Shown here piece after piece: positions 63,650 through 64,000 of a stretch of 64,000 nt of DNA. Below the pieces are notes generated by a model. The model was not told the origin of the DNA. It made no database searches and worked only from the letters and a program-made list of their open reading frames with translations. Location of the stretch: NCBI RefSeq assembly GCF_019279795.1, contig NC_056735.1:1936414468-1936478467 (forward strand), in the 5' to 3' direction. Source of the DNA: Protopterus annectens. Lineage: Eukaryota; Chordata; Ceratodontiformes; Protopteridae. Both the position numbers and the translations under genes were made by a program. Numbering within the stretch: the first letter of the stretch is position 1; each line of letters begins with the position of its first letter.

Positions 63650-63844
63650 CTGTGATAAAAAACAAGAAACAAAGGATTACATTAATACTGGCACTACTAT
63701 AGTGCAATATATGCTAACAAAGTAACACTGCTGCCACATTTACAGACAGTCCAGCAATACACACAACATACCTGAGATCAAAATCTCATACTACAAAGTT
63801 TGTTTAAATTTTTCAGCAGTACTGGCATAAAAAATTTGGCTTAC
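63650..63844 (-). other. Intron of Harbinger accessory gene
   Basis: A 195-base interval with donor CTG|GTAAGC (63844 downward) and acceptor TATCACAG|AT (ending at 63650). Joining the exons keeps the frame across GCAGCTG and ATGATTC. Confidence 0.65.
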
Positions 63845-63883
63845 CAGCTGCAGAAGGTAAGCGTTCCTGGTGGCCTGATGGTC
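63845..63883 (-). CDS. 39-nt internal exon of Harbinger accessory gene
   Basis: Flanked by the acceptor TTGCTTAACTTATTTCAG and the donor GTAAGC on the minus strand. It encodes PSGHQERLPSAA and joins in phase to DDSNSG of the next exon. Earlier exons lie off the right edge of the window. Confidence 0.6.
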
Positions 63884-64000
63884 CTGAAATAAGTTAAGCA
63901 AGAGGTAAGTGCAACACTATCACAATCAACAGTAACAGAGGGGGTAATACATTTGCCCCTTTAAACATGCAGTAAACAATTGTTTAAACAAGGACATAGC

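Overview
This is a repeat-dominated piece of a vertebrate nuclear genome. I see no convincing single-copy host gene, no rRNA gene and nothing prokaryotic. The evidence is CR1, L2 and L1 LINEs, a restriction-like-endonuclease (RLE) LINE, Penelope-like elements (PLEs), Harbinger DNA transposon genes with introns, a V-SINE with the conserved central domain, other tRNA-derived SINEs, and many long (TA)n and (CA)n tracts. V-SINEs, PLEs, Harbinger and RLE LINEs together point to a non-amniote vertebrate (fish, cartilaginous fish, lobe-finned fish or amphibian). I cannot name the species.

Layout. 1-2885: CR1 copy 1 (minus), its 3' end cut by the window, ending in AT-rich microsatellites to about 3275. 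3276-6020: unassigned. 6025-8745: CR1 copy 2 (minus), truncated at both ends, again running into a (TA)n tract. 9060-15235: two diverged copies of an unknown repeat of about 1.3-1.6 kb, a 352-bp inverted-repeat MITE (11555-11906) inside a TA tract, and a tRNA-headed SINE. 16226-23691: a composite PLE, made of a 5'-truncated inverted copy fused to a near full-length direct copy, the whole flanked by one 13-bp target-site duplication (TSD). 24645-25940: a tandem array of roughly 230-bp units. 26637-26930: a minisatellite. 27409-28572: a decayed Harbinger (HARBI1-type) transposase. 30600-35560: CR1 copy 3 (plus), which received a second, shorter composite PLE (32155-33253) with the same inverted-plus-direct design and a 15-bp TSD. 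36480-37150: a possible Ty3/Gypsy protease remnant. 37190-38815: CR1 copy 4, broken by an RLE LINE (38830-40640, minus). 42480-42835: a tRNA-derived SINE. 45860-48400: a decayed L2 LINE (minus). 49300-51460: microsatellites. 52530-61480: CR1 copy 5 (minus), interrupted by a V-SINE and by a complete 7.4-kb L1 (17-bp TSD). 62524-63883: the 3' exons of a Harbinger accessory gene, continuing past the right edge.

All autonomous elements look dead: frameshifts, in-frame stops and altered catalytic residues occur in CR1, PLE, L1 and Harbinger. The most interesting content is structural. Two independent PLE insertions have the same inverted architecture, with sharp TSDs, a microhomology-rich junction and hammerhead-ribozyme-like motifs in the PLE terminal repeats. 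No cellular pathway or operon-like logic is visible; the genes here serve only element mobility. I did not find a new biological system beyond these mobile-element structures.
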